Part shown: positions 45,282-53,778 of the stretch, one piece after another
How the letters are laid out: each line of letters starts with the position of its first letter
Position numbering within the stretch: the stretch's first letter is position 1
Assembly: GCF_038595005.1 (NCBI RefSeq)
Contig: NZ_CP151997.1
Location: 1,550,001-1,614,000, forward strand
DNA: 64,000 nt
DNA from: Chryseomicrobium sp. FSL W7-1435
Lineage (GTDB): Bacteria > Bacillota > Bacilli > Bacillales_A > Planococcaceae
Direction: 5' to 3'
The notes under the pieces: model-generated
What the model saw: the letters and a program-made list of their open reading frames with translations, nothing else
Database searches by the model: none
What the model was told of the DNA's origin: nothing
Made by a program: the position numbers and the translations under genes

Positions 45282-45971
45282 ATGAATAGTGAACAATTAT
45301 CTGAACGACTAAAACAAGTCGGTTCGTACGTCAGACCTGGCGCACGGCTAGCAGACATTGGTAGTGATCATGCTTACTTGCCATGCTACCTGGCTCATCA
45401 AGCAATTATAGAATTTGCTATAGCTGGAGAGGTAGTTAAAGGACCATTCCAATCAGCGGAACGGCAAGTAAAATCAGAGGGATTAACCGATACAATCGAA
45501 GTTCGAATGGGTGACGGCCTCGATGTTGTGCGCGCAGAAGATGCCATTAGTGAAATAACGATAGCTGGAATGGGTGGTCCACTCATCGCCAAGATCTTAG
45601 AACGTGGCAAAGTGAAGGCTGACTTGGCTGAAAGGTTGATTTTGCAGCCAAATGTTCATGCTCGGGCCATTCGAGAATGGGCTTTACAAAACAATTGGAA
45701 AATTATCGCCGAAGAGATTTTAGAAGAGAATGAAAAGATTTATGAAATTTTAGTATTGGAAAAAGGCTTGATGGAGTTAACAGACCAACAAAAATTACTA
45801 GGTCCTTTGTTGATGCAGGATAAATCACTCGTGTTCCAAAAGAAGTGGAATCGTGAAGTTGTTGAATGGCAGCGTATTGTTGCAAATTTACCAACAACAG
45901 AACGACCAGACGTGCAACAAAAGGGGCAGGAGCTTGAACAAAAAATTCAGTATGTGAAAGAGGTTCTGTAA
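45282..45971 (+). CDS. trmK: tRNA (adenine22-N1)-methyltransferase TrmK
   Basis: TrmK makes m1A22 in bacterial tRNAs. The N-terminal Rossmann domain has LADIGSDHAYLPCYLA, AGEVVKGPFQSAERQ, and the catalytic-region AGMGGPLIAKIL; a coiled C-terminal domain follows. It is 229 residues. GGCGAGGTG precedes the ATG. It corresponds to B. subtilis yqfN and abuts yqfO with no gap. Confidence 0.94.
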   Translation: MNSEQLSERLKQVGSYVRPGARLADIGSDHAYLPCYLAHQAIIEFAIAGEVVKGPFQSAERQVKSEGLTDTIEVRMGDGLDVVRAEDAISEITIAGMGGPLIAKILERGKVKADLAERLILQPNVHARAIREWALQNNWKIIAEEILEENEKIYEILVLEKGLMELTDQQKLLGPLLMQDKSLVFQKKWNREVVEWQRIVANLPTTERPDVQQKGQELEQKIQYVKEVL

Positions 45972-47078
45972 ATGAACGGACATCGTGTGATTGAATTGTT
46001 TGAACAGTGGGCAAAGCCAACTCTTGCAATGGATGGCGACCCTATTGGTTTGCATATCGGAACTTTAAATAAGTCGGTAAGTCGCGTTCTCATTACATTA
46101 GACGTTACAAAAAAAGTGGTGGAAGAGGCAATAGAGCAAGGGTGCGAACTGATCATTGCTCATCATCCACCCATTTATCGCAAGTTAGCTTCAGTAGATA
46201 CGTCTACTCCACTAGGCTCATTAATCGAGATGTGTATCAAAAATGACATCGCTGTCTATGCAGCCCATACCAATCTGGACATTGCTCAGGGCGGGGTCAA
46301 TGATATGCTAGCTGAAGCACTTGAACTAGATGATATTAAAATTTTAACAGAAACCTATTCAGAACCTATGATGAAATTGGCAGTATTTACACCTGAAACG
46401 CATGTAGACCAAATGAGAACGGCACTTGCACAAGCAGGTGCGGGACAAATTGGCGATTATGAACATGTCTCCTATTCATTAAAAGGACAGGGACGTTTCA
46501 CGCCTACAGAAGGTGCCAATCCTTATTTAGGTCAGGTGGGGAAGCCTGAAATCGTAGATGAAGAAAAGATTGAAGTGGTCTTTCCAAAATCCATAAAATC
46601 AAAAGTCGAACGCGCTATGATCAAAGCACATCCCTATGAAGAAGTAGCTTATGATTTGTATACACTTGCCATTGAAGCGAATGAACATGGGTTAGGAAGA
46701 ATTGGATCTGTGAAAAACTTAACACTTGGTGAATTTGCAGAACAAGTGAAATCGAAACTTAATGTACCATTTGTTCGTGTTACTGGAGAGATGGATCAAG
46801 AAATCTCTCGAGTGGCTGTGATAGGTGGGGATGGCAATAAATATATTTACGACGCTAAGCGCGCAGGCGCAGATGTATTAGTGACCGGTGATATGTATTT
46901 TCATACAGCGCAAGATGCAGAAACAATCGGTCTGTCCATAGTTGACCCAGGTCATCACGTGGAATCCATTATGAAACAAGGAACCGTAAATTACCTGAGT
47001 AAACTCATGGAACAGGAGAAAAAAGCTCCGGTATTTATCGCATCACAATTATCAACAGAACCGTTTAAGGTTATTTAA
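45972..47078 (+). CDS. yqfO: Nif3-like dinuclear metal protein YqfO
   Basis: A NIF3/DUF34 family protein of unresolved function, often described as a GTP cyclohydrolase I type 2 homologue. Metal-binding segments are IIAHHPPIY, AAHTNLDIAQGGVND and the C-terminal TGDMYFHTAQDA…VDPGHHVES. The 368-residue length includes the PII-like insert (residues ~125–230), as in B. subtilis YqfO. It starts directly after the trmK stop, a conserved pairing. Confidence 0.93.
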   Translation: MNGHRVIELFEQWAKPTLAMDGDPIGLHIGTLNKSVSRVLITLDVTKKVVEEAIEQGCELIIAHHPPIYRKLASVDTSTPLGSLIEMCIKNDIAVYAAHTNLDIAQGGVNDMLAEALELDDIKILTETYSEPMMKLAVFTPETHVDQMRTALAQAGAGQIGDYEHVSYSLKGQGRFTPTEGANPYLGQVGKPEIVDEEKIEVVFPKSIKSKVERAMIKAHPYEEVAYDLYTLAIEANEHGLGRIGSVKNLTLGEFAEQVKSKLNVPFVRVTGEMDQEISRVAVIGGDGNKYIYDAKRAGADVLVTGDMYFHTAQDAETIGLSIVDPGHHVESIMKQGTVNYLSKLMEQEKKAPVFIASQLSTEPFKVI

Positions 47079-47097
47079 TAATTGGCTGAACAAAAAG

Positions 47098-47149
47098 AAA
47101 TCAGTAGTTTCTCTAGAGTTGAAATCCAGAGAATCTACTGATTTTTTTT
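47098..47149. terminator. Bidirectional terminator between yqfO and ispH
   Basis: AAATCAGTAG-t-TTCTCT and AGAGAA-t-CTACTGATTT form a 16-bp stem with one mismatch, then TTTTT on the plus strand. The arms resemble those of the hairpins at 53147 and 59022. Confidence 0.85.
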
Positions 47150-47153
47150 GTAT

Positions 47154-48128
47154 TTAGTTTGCGTACGGCTCAATACGTACAACTGGTTTTGGAATTTTAA
47201 TTTTTGGTAAAATCTTATCGTTTGTAACTTTTTTCGAAGTATCATGAGTGGTCGGATCAGCTGGATCATATTTCTCTAAAAACTGAATGACTTCTTTCAC
47301 AATTGGGGTAGGTGTAGATGCACCAGCTGTTACAGAGACAACGTCGATACCCTCTAACCATTCAAGATTCAACTCTGAAATATCTCCAATTCGATACGAA
47401 GGTGTATCAGCAATTTCTTCCGAAACTTGCGTTAAGCGGTTGGAGTTATTACTCATTGGGTCACCCACAACGATCAGTAACTCTGTTTCGCCCGCTTGTT
47501 CTGCAACAGCTTCTTGACGCACTTGTGTAGCTAAACAAATTTCTTTGTGAACTTCAATCGTTGGGAATTTTGCTTTTAACGCATCCATCAATTTGACAAC
47601 GTCCCATTGAGACATCGTTGTTTGATTGGTAACAAGAAGTTTTTCATTCGAAAGTGATAAATTGTCTACATCTTCTAGTCTTTCGATGAGATGGACATGA
47701 TCAGGAGCAACTCCAATAGCGCCTTCTGGTTCTGGATGTCCTTTTTTACCGATGTATAAAATGTCATAACCTTCAACAGTTTTTTCGGCAATTAGATCAT
47801 GTGTAACGGTAACATCGGGACAAGTAGCATCGATTGAAACTAGCCCTTTTTGTCTGGCCAACTCGCGAACCTGTGGTGAAACACCGTGAGCCGTGAAGAT
47901 AACGGTACCTGAATCTACCTGTTCAAGTATTTCTAAACGGTTTGGACCATCTAAGGTAATTATGCCATCCTCTTCAAAAGCATCTGTTACGTGCTTATTG
48001 TGTACGATCATACCTAAAATATATATCGGGCGCGGCAGGCTTGTATCAAGTGCCGCATTTCGCGCAATAACCATTGCATCGACAACACCATAACAATAGC
48101 CCCGTGGTGAGATTTTTTTTATTTTCAT
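47154..48128 (-). CDS. ispH: 4-hydroxy-3-methylbut-2-enyl diphosphate reductase
   Basis: IspH is the last MEP-pathway enzyme, making IPP and DMAPP with a [4Fe-4S] cluster. The three cluster cysteines are in [19 protein letters not shown] and [18 protein letters not shown] and QTTMS are conserved substrate loops. I chose ATG 48128 ([10 protein letters not shown]), eight bases after AAAGGAG; the frame from 48152 runs into that site. It is a single gene with its own promoter. Confidence 0.96.
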   Translation of the reverse strand: MKIKKISPRGYCYGVVDAMVIARNAALDTSLPRPIYILGMIVHNKHVTDAFEEDGIITLDGPNRLEILEQVDSGTVIFTAHGVSPQVRELARQKGLVSIDATCPDVTVTHDLIAEKTVEGYDILYIGKKGHPEPEGAIGVAPDHVHLIERLEDVDNLSLSNEKLLVTNQTTMSQWDVVKLMDALKAKFPTIEVHKEICLATQVRQEAVAEQAGETELLIVVGDPMSNNSNRLTQVSEEIADTPSYRIGDISELNLEWLEGIDVVSVTAGASTPTPIVKEVIQFLEKYDPADPTTHDTSKKVTNDKILPKIKIPKPVVRIEPYAN

Positions 48129-48161
48129 GGAGAAACTCCTTTCAAAACACATACTACTTTT

Positions 48162-48190
48162 ATTATAACGAAGGAACGCGATGGTAGCAA
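48162..48190 (-). promoter_or_regulatory. SigA promoter of ispH
   Basis: On the minus strand TTGCTA (48190–48185), 17 bases, TATAAT (48167–48162), about 35 bases before the ATG. Confidence 0.75.
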
Positions 48191-48197
48191 AGTATAG

Positions 48198-48431
48198 CTA
48201 TTTTGGCATAAATACTGTAGAATCACGAGAGTGTGTATTTTTTCGTTCCTGTGTTACCGGGGAGGAGAGTCCCTGGAGCAGGCTAGCTAGCATTGTGAAC
48301 TGTTGAAGCAACGGACTAACCTGCTTGATGAGAGGGGCAAGCTCATTTGCCACTTGTAACCATTCAAGCAGGTTATCTGTTTTTTTAGTGGATGGAGTTA
48401 TTTCAAATGGATAAAATTCTTTGTATTTCAC
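48198..48431 (-). CDS. Small YqfQ-like protein, probably a reduced form
   Basis: A 77-residue protein between ispH and cshB, the place of yqfQ (vrrA) in B. subtilis. The middle (LLEWLQVANELAPLIKQVSPLLQQFTMLASLLQGL) recalls the conserved 'APxVQQYGPxVKNLP' core of YqfQ, but the Gly/Gln-rich arms are missing and the match is short. The start GTG 48431 has AAAGGAGTGA about seven bases upstream, which supports expression. No transmembrane helix or known domain is seen. Assignment rests mainly on position, so the function is unknown. Confidence 0.6.
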   Translation of the reverse strand: MKYKEFYPFEITPSTKKTDNLLEWLQVANELAPLIKQVSPLLQQFTMLASLLQGLSSPVTQERKNTHSRDSTVFMPK

Positions 48432-48529
48432 TCGGTCACTCCTTTCATACTCAGTATATGAATGATAGGGAAAGACGTTAAAGACATGTTACAATAGATG
48501 AAGGTAGTTACCGGATAGGAGGGACAGCT

Positions 48530-49828
48530 ATGTCCAAATTTAGCGACTATAATTTTCAGCCATTTTTGATGGATGCCATCAACGAACTGAAATTTGACAA
48601 ACCAACACCAATTCAACAAAAAATGATCCCGTTAGTGATGAAAGGCAGAAGTGCCATTGGGCAATCCCATACAGGGACTGGCAAAACGCACAGCTTTTTA
48701 TTACCGATTGTTCAACAGATTCAAGCGGATCGCCAAGAAGTACAAGCCATCATTACATCACCAACACGTGAATTAGCAACACAAATTCACAAAACTCTTC
48801 AACAATTAATTGCCAACTCACCAATTCAATCTAAATTATTTATTGGTGGAACAGACAAGGCTCGTGCCATTTCAAAACTTTCAACGCAACCTCACATTGT
48901 AGTGGGTACGCCTGGTCGAATTAAAGACCTTATGGTTGAAGGCGCTTTGCATGTGCATACAGCCAATATACTTGTCATTGATGAAGCAGATTTAGCATTT
49001 GATTTAGGCTTTATCACAGACATTGATCAATTTGCAGGGAAAATGCCAGAGGATTTAAAGATGTATGTTTTCTCAGCAACAATTCCTGAAAAATTGCAGC
49101 CGTTCTTAAAAAAATATATGGCATCTCCAGAACATGTGAAAATTGGGGATAAAAAGCCTGTGGCTGAAGGTATCGAATTCTTAGCTGTTCCTGTTCGAGG
49201 GAAGTCTAAGAAAAATCGTTTAGTTGAAGTGTTAGAAGTGATCAATCCATATCTAGCCATTTTGTTTGTAAACACAAAAAAATATGCAGATAAAGTAGCT
49301 CACCACTTAAACGAGAACGGCTACAAAGTCGGCTTGATTCATGGGAACTTAACACCTCGGGATCGTAAAAAAGTGATGCAAAACATTCACGATTTAGAAT
49401 ATCAATACATCGTGGCAACTGATTTAGCTGCTCGTGGTATCGACATTCCAGGTGTATCCCATATCATCAACTTAGAGATTCCAGACGATTTAGAGTTCTT
49501 TGTTCACCGTGTCGGTCGTACAGCTCGTGCCGGTCTAGAGGGACAAGCCATCATCTTGTATCAACCGGAAGATGAAGATGCATTAAACCGTATTGAAAAA
49601 ATGGGCATTACTTTCAACCATGTCGACATCAAAGATGGCGAGTGGAGTGAATTGAAAGATCGTCACGCCCGTAAAAACCGTCCAAAACAAGAAAATGAAA
49701 TTGATGCGAAAGCAAAATCATTGGTCCGTAAACCTAAAAAAGTTAAACCGGGTTACAAACGTAACATGAAGTGGGAAATGGACAAAGTGAAAAGAAGAGA
49801 ACGTAAAATACGTAGTCGTAAGCGCTAA
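48530..49828 (+). CDS. cshB: DEAD-box RNA helicase CshB
   Basis: A DEAD-box helicase active in cold growth and RNA decay. The Q motif is FDKPTPIQQKMIP, motif I is SHTGTGKTHSF, motif II is DEAD, SAT is motif III, and RGIDIPG…HRVGRTAR are motifs V–VI. The C-terminus is basic (KRRERKIRSRKR). The length of 432 matches CshB rather than the longer CshA. GGAGGG precedes the ATG. It is followed by nfo after 12 bases. Confidence 0.95.
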   Translation: MSKFSDYNFQPFLMDAINELKFDKPTPIQQKMIPLVMKGRSAIGQSHTGTGKTHSFLLPIVQQIQADRQEVQAIITSPTRELATQIHKTLQQLIANSPIQSKLFIGGTDKARAISKLSTQPHIVVGTPGRIKDLMVEGALHVHTANILVIDEADLAFDLGFITDIDQFAGKMPEDLKMYVFSATIPEKLQPFLKKYMASPEHVKIGDKKPVAEGIEFLAVPVRGKSKKNRLVEVLEVINPYLAILFVNTKKYADKVAHHLNENGYKVGLIHGNLTPRDRKKVMQNIHDLEYQYIVATDLAARGIDIPGVSHIINLEIPDDLEFFVHRVGRTARAGLEGQAIILYQPEDEDALNRIEKMGITFNHVDIKDGEWSELKDRHARKNRPKQENEIDAKAKSLVRKPKKVKPGYKRNMKWEMDKVKRRERKIRSRKR

Positions 49829-49840
49829 GGGGGATCCGAA

Positions 49841-50725
49841 ATGTTAATTGGCTCTCATGTTTCCATGAATGGTAAAAAAATGTTACAAGGCGCTAGTGAG
49901 GAAGCTGCCTCATACGGCGCCACAACGTTTATGATTTATACAGGTGCACCTCAAAACACGCGTCGCAAGCCTATTGAGGAATTAAATATTGAGGCCGGTC
50001 AGGCCCATATGGCTGCTCATGGGATGTCGCATGTTGTTGTGCACGCACCGTATATTATAAACTTAGGAAATACGACAAAGCCCGAAACGTTTGCACTGGG
50101 TGTCGATTTTCTTCAAAGTGAGATTGAGCGAACAGCAGCACTTGGTTCTAATCAAATTGTCCTTCATCCCGGTGCCCATGTGGGTGCTGGCGCCGAAGTG
50201 GGAATTGCTCGTATTATCGAAGGTCTTAACCTGGTCCTTGAAAATCAGAGCGATGTTCAAATTGCTCTAGAAACAATGGCAGGTAAAGGTTCTGAGATTG
50301 GTAGAAGCTTTGAAGAGCTTGCCATGATTATCGATGGTGTTACGCATAATGAACGCCTTTCGATTTGTATGGATACCTGTCACGTTCATGATGCCGGCTA
50401 TGCAATACGTGAAGATTTTGACGGTGTACTGAATGAATTTGACCGAATTGTTGGACTGGACCGCTTAAAGGTTGTTCATGTGAATGATTCAAAAAATATT
50501 CTAGGTGCCGGTAAAGATCGTCATGCCAATATTGGTCATGGTGAAATCGGATTTGAAGCGTTGTCTTATATTGTGCACCACCCACAACTAGCGGCTTTAC
50601 CCAAAATTTTAGAAACACCTTTTGTTGGAGTGGATGCAAAATCTAAGAAAGCGCCTTACGCAATTGAGATTGAAATGCTGAAATCTGGCAAATTTAATCC
50701 CGACGCTTTAAATACATTACTTTAA
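49841..50725 (+). CDS. nfo: Endonuclease IV (AP endonuclease)
   Basis: Nfo cleaves abasic sites in base excision repair using three zinc ions. Typical segments are [64 protein letters not shown] and [10 protein letters not shown]. It is 294 residues. AAGGGGGATC precedes the ATG. It corresponds to B. subtilis yqfS and ends at a good terminator. Confidence 0.96.
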   Translation: MLIGSHVSMNGKKMLQGASEEAASYGATTFMIYTGAPQNTRRKPIEELNIEAGQAHMAAHGMSHVVVHAPYIINLGNTTKPETFALGVDFLQSEIERTAALGSNQIVLHPGAHVGAGAEVGIARIIEGLNLVLENQSDVQIALETMAGKGSEIGRSFEELAMIIDGVTHNERLSICMDTCHVHDAGYAIREDFDGVLNEFDRIVGLDRLKVVHVNDSKNILGAGKDRHANIGHGEIGFEALSYIVHHPQLAALPKILETPFVGVDAKSKKAPYAIEIEMLKSGKFNPDALNTLL

Positions 50726-50750
50726 GATCGCCTATTGGCGGTCTTTTTTT
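50726..50750 (+). terminator. Hairpin terminator of cshB-nfo
   Basis: GATCGCC, loop TATT, GGCGGTC (7 bp with one G-U) followed by TTTTTTT. Confidence 0.85.
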
Positions 50751-50774
50751 TGAGTAACGGTACAGATTTATTTA

Positions 50775-50803
50775 TTTACATTCAATTTCAGTTGCCGTAT
50801 ACT
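50775..50803 (+). promoter_or_regulatory. SigA promoter of znuCB-zur
   Basis: TTTACA, 17 bases, TATACT; the expected start is near 50810, just ahead of the Zur box. Confidence 0.75.
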
Positions 50804-50814
50804 GAATCAAGTGT

Positions 50815-50835
50815 AAATCGGAATGATTATTACTT
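50815..50835 (+). promoter_or_regulatory. Zur box
   Basis: The 21-base site begins AAATCGGAAT, has G in the centre, and ends ATTATTACTT. It agrees with the Bacillus Zur operator (AAATCGTAAT-n-ATTACGATTT) at 16 of 20 positions. Lying directly downstream of the start point, it predicts zinc-dependent repression of the operon that encodes Zur itself. Confidence 0.75.
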
Positions 50836-50852
50836 AGGGAGAAGTGTTCACT

Positions 50853-51617
50853 ATGACTCCATATATTGAAATGAAAAATGTCAGTTTTTACTATGATAAA
50901 ACTGAAGCCCTTCAAAATGTATCGTTAACCATCAATGAAGGAGATTTCCTAGCTGTTATTGGTCCCAATGGGTCAGGGAAATCTACGCTAATGAAAATTA
51001 TTTTAGGGCTTTTACGACCTATGAAAGGTGAAGTGGCTCTTTTTGGCAAACCTGTGCAGGAATTTAAAGATCGCGCATGTATTGGTTATGTCTCTCAAAA
51101 ATCAACGAGTTTTAACAGTGGTTTTCCAGCTACAGTATTTGAAGTAGTGCGGAGTGGGCTAGCAAAAAAATCTGGACTTTTCACAAGATATCCTAAAAAT
51201 GTAGCGGATCAAATAAAAGAAGCGCTAATCTCTGTTGGAATGCAAGCGTATATCGATAGACCGATCAGTGCTTTGTCAGGTGGACAGCAGCAACGTGTGT
51301 TTATCGCCCGTGCTTTGATTAGTAAACCTAAGATCCTATTACTTGATGAGCCGACAGTGGGTATCGATCAACAAAACATGCAATCCTTTTATCGTATGTT
51401 GACGCATTTAAATAAGCATCACGGCATTACCATCATTTTGATTACCCATGATGTAGATGCAGTATCAAATAGCATTTCTCATGTGGCTTGCTTAAACCGC
51501 ACCATTCACTTCCACGGCTATCAAAAAGACATGGAAGCATTGTCAAACGAACAGTTAGAAGAATGGTACGGTCACCCAGTGCGTCGTGTCACACACGGAG
51601 GTAGTTCCCATGCTTGA
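50853..51617 (+). CDS. znuC: Zinc ABC transporter ATP-binding protein
   Basis: The ATPase of a high-affinity zinc (ZnuABC/AdcABC) importer. Walker A is GPNGSGKST, the ABC signature is LSGGQQQR, Walker B is ILLLDEPT and the H-loop is ITHD. I chose ATG 50853 with AGGGAG about 11 bases upstream; GTG 50844 is too close. It overlaps the permease gene by eight bases. No solute-binding lipoprotein lies next to it, so znuA must be elsewhere. Manganese transport is excluded only by the Zur context. Confidence 0.9.
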   Translation: MTPYIEMKNVSFYYDKTEALQNVSLTINEGDFLAVIGPNGSGKSTLMKIILGLLRPMKGEVALFGKPVQEFKDRACIGYVSQKSTSFNSGFPATVFEVVRSGLAKKSGLFTRYPKNVADQIKEALISVGMQAYIDRPISALSGGQQQRVFIARALISKPKILLLDEPTVGIDQQNMQSFYRMLTHLNKHHGITIILITHDVDAVSNSISHVACLNRTIHFHGYQKDMEALSNEQLEEWYGHPVRRVTHGGSSHA

Positions 51618-52452
51618 TGCGATCATGACCTATGATTTTTTAAGACAAGCTTTTATCTCGGGGATTTTAATCGGTATTATGGCCCCGCTACTTGGAGTGT
51701 TCATAGTCGTAAGACGGTTATCCTTGATTGCAGATGCGTTAAGCCACGTGACTCTTGCGGGAATCGCTGGCAGTCTATTTCTTAGTCAGTCGGTACCCGC
51801 GCTAGCCTTATTAAATCCTCTCTATCTAGGGATGGCTTCTGCTGTTGCAGGATCGACTTTGATTGAAAAATTGCGTTCTCTTTACAAACATTATGAAGAA
51901 TTAGCGATTCCAATAATTATGTCGGCCGGCTTAGGCTTAGCTGCCTTGTTTATCTCTCTAGCAGATGGATTCAGAACAGATTTATTTTCGTACTTATTTG
52001 GATCGATTTCTGCTGTAAGCTATCAAGATATGATGATTGTAGTTATAGTTACAGTGATTGTGGTCGTGTTTTTAGTTGCATTTTTCAAAGAATTATTTGT
52101 TCTGTCATTTGATGATGAGTATGCATCGGCTGTCGGATTACCTGCCAAATGGATTCATTTCTTATTCATGATTGTGACAGCACTTGTTATTGCAGCCTCC
52201 ATGCGAATCGTTGGAATATTGCTAGTCTCATCTCTTATGACATTGCCTGTAGCAGCTGCTATGCGTATTGCCAAAAGCTTTAAAGCAGCAATTCTCTGGT
52301 CTCTTCTATTTGGACAGCTGGCAGTTATTACAGGACTGATCACAGCATTTTATCTTGATTTGGCTCCAGGTGCTACAATTGTCTTAACATCTATTTTCAT
52401 CTTATTAGTCGTCATTGGAATTGTCGGGAATAGAAAGGGGAAGACTGCATGA
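51610..52452 (+). CDS. znuB: Zinc ABC transporter permease
   Basis: The integral membrane part of the zinc importer, of the ABC-3 family. Several hydrophobic helices and the coupling region RRLSLIADALSHVTLAG are seen near residue 40. It is 280 residues. ATG 51610 has GGAGGT seven bases upstream inside znuC. Its last four bases overlap zur, so all three genes are coupled. Confidence 0.92.
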   Translation: MLDAIMTYDFLRQAFISGILIGIMAPLLGVFIVVRRLSLIADALSHVTLAGIAGSLFLSQSVPALALLNPLYLGMASAVAGSTLIEKLRSLYKHYEELAIPIIMSAGLGLAALFISLADGFRTDLFSYLFGSISAVSYQDMMIVVIVTVIVVVFLVAFFKELFVLSFDDEYASAVGLPAKWIHFLFMIVTALVIAASMRIVGILLVSSLMTLPVAAAMRIAKSFKAAILWSLLFGQLAVITGLITAFYLDLAPGATIVLTSIFILLVVIGIVGNRKGKTA

Positions 52453-52859
52453 ATGAAACAAAGGCGTGGGATATTTTAAAAGAGAATGGCTTCAAGCGCA
52501 CAGACAAGCGGGAACGCTTAGTAGAGCTTTTGACAGAGACAGACAAATACGTCACTGCTAAAAGTCTAGCAACTGACCTTCGTGCTGAATATCCTTCTAT
52601 GAGCTTTGATACAATTTATCGAAACTTGCATACATTTGTAGAGCTTGGGATTTTGGAGGAGACGGAACTCTCAGGAGAGAAACATTTTCGAATGCATTGT
52701 GATGTCGATCATCACCATCACCACTTTATCTGTATGGATTGTGGAGATACCAAACAAATTGCTATCTGTCCGATGGATTCGATTAAAAGCGAAATACCTG
52801 GGTATCAAATCGAGAATCATAAGTTGGAAGTTTACGGAAAATGTCCAGAATGCCAATAA
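52449..52859 (+). CDS. zur: Zinc uptake regulator Zur (Fur family)
   Basis: Zur represses zinc uptake genes when zinc is plentiful. A winged helix (FDTIYRNLHTFVELGILEETE) is followed by the metal-binding HCDVDHHHHHFICMDCGD and a final CPEC; CxxC pairs hold structural zinc. It is 136 residues. Context supports Zur over Fur or PerR: it is the third gene of the zinc transporter operon under a Zur box. The gene order matches B. subtilis yqfV (zur) near its transporter genes. Confidence 0.93.
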   Translation: MNETKAWDILKENGFKRTDKRERLVELLTETDKYVTAKSLATDLRAEYPSMSFDTIYRNLHTFVELGILEETELSGEKHFRMHCDVDHHHHHFICMDCGDTKQIAICPMDSIKSEIPGYQIENHKLEVYGKCPECQ

Positions 52860-52870
52860 AAAAGAAGTAG

Positions 52871-53145
52871 GGACAAAATATAGTAATAAAGCTAAACTAG
52901 TTAAAAAGTTGAGTGGAGGAGTTGACTCCAGTGGGATCAAAAGTCGAAACGTGAGACCCCTTCTAGATCTGGAGAACGTCACGCTAGAAAGTCCGAGAAA
53001 ATCAGGCGTGCCAAGTGAGGCGCTCTTTGCCTCGGTTGGTGCGACTGATTTTGGAGCGTCTTTCTGACGTTCGCAACTCGATTACAATGAGTTGAAAATA
53101 GACGCGCCCACGGAACGCAGCCCCGGAGCGGAACTCAACACATAA
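52871..53145. repeat. Composite dispersed repeat: palindrome-like element with a nested second repeat
   Basis: The outer parts match the element at 58854–59015: GACAAAATATA, GTTGAGTGGAG, GACTCCAGTGGGAT, CGTGAG[A/G]CCCC on the left, and GACGCGCCCACGGAACGCAG, CCCCGGAGCGGAACTCAA on the right. TTGAGT and ACTCAA are inverted ends. The centre (about 52962–53100) is different: it is a divergent, reverse-oriented copy of the 43085 tandem unit. No coding evidence is seen in 52860–53210. Confidence 0.85.
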
Positions 53146-53146
53146 A

Positions 53147-53199
53147 AAATCAGCAAATTCTCTGGAATTCACCCTAGAGAACTTGCTGATTTATTTTTG
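53147..53199. terminator. Hairpin between the dispersed repeat and the nucleotidase gene
   Basis: AAATCAGCAA-a-TTCTCT and AGAGAA-c-TTGCTGATTT form a 16-bp stem with one mismatch, followed by TATTTTTG. It ends zur on one strand and probably the minus-strand nucleotidase. Confidence 0.8.
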
Positions 53200-53210
53200 T
53201 TCCAGCGTCA

Positions 53211-53777
53211 TTATTTTGTAGGGAAATGATTTCGAATCCATTCGTCGGCTTCCTGCCAGCTGTGGACTCGTATTACTTGCTTTGGAGTGGCACTGCGGTT
53301 ATACGGTGTATCAAATAATAACACAGGTATATCCAGTTCCTCTCCAATTTCTACAGCATTGTCATGTTTGTCTTCGAAAAAGGCATCTACTTGATGAATA
53401 CGAGCCGTTTCAACCTTATTGTGCGAGCCAATTAATTCAATATGATCATACTGCAACTCTTGTTGTTTAAACCAATCGAGAGTAATGTCTGTGGCATTCT
53501 CTCCACGAGCTGAAATAAAATAGAGTTCGTAATGTTTTTTCCACTCATCCAAAATGCGTTTAGCATTTTCTTGAATAGGTGAGTTTGCATAAATGATAGG
53601 TTCAGCTTCCTTAAACCAGGTATAGAATTTCGTGCGGTCGACTGGAAAAGCCGCTGTCAGGTCGTATTCTTTAATGTCATCTAATACTAAGTTTGTATTA
53701 AATGCTTGATTAATATGTGGTAGTAGGGAAGTTGGGCACGTTACAGTACCGTCAATATCGATTCCAAATCTAGCCAT
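53211..53777 (-). CDS. yqfW: HAD family nucleotidase (YqfW-like)
   Basis: A HAD-superfamily protein of the 5'(3')-deoxyribonucleotidase-like group. Motif I is GIDIDGTVT, motif II FISARGE and motif III/IV AFFEDKHDNAVEIG. It is 188 residues. I chose ATG 53777 because AGGAAG lies about six bases upstream; the frame back to 53861 overlaps ispG. It ends the ispG-yqfW unit as in B. subtilis. Substrate is unknown. Confidence 0.88.
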   Translation of the reverse strand: MARFGIDIDGTVTCPTSLLPHINQAFNTNLVLDDIKEYDLTAAFPVDRTKFYTWFKEAEPIIYANSPIQENAKRILDEWKKHYELYFISARGENATDITLDWFKQQELQYDHIELIGSHNKVETARIHQVDAFFEDKHDNAVEIGEELDIPVLLFDTPYNRSATPKQVIRVHSWQEADEWIRNHFPTK

Positions 53778-53778
53778 T

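Noticed and set aside
52645-53067. A 140-codon frame running from inside zur into the composite repeat
   Set aside because: The first half is an off-frame reading of zur and the second half lies in repeat DNA; no start site or ribosome site supports it.
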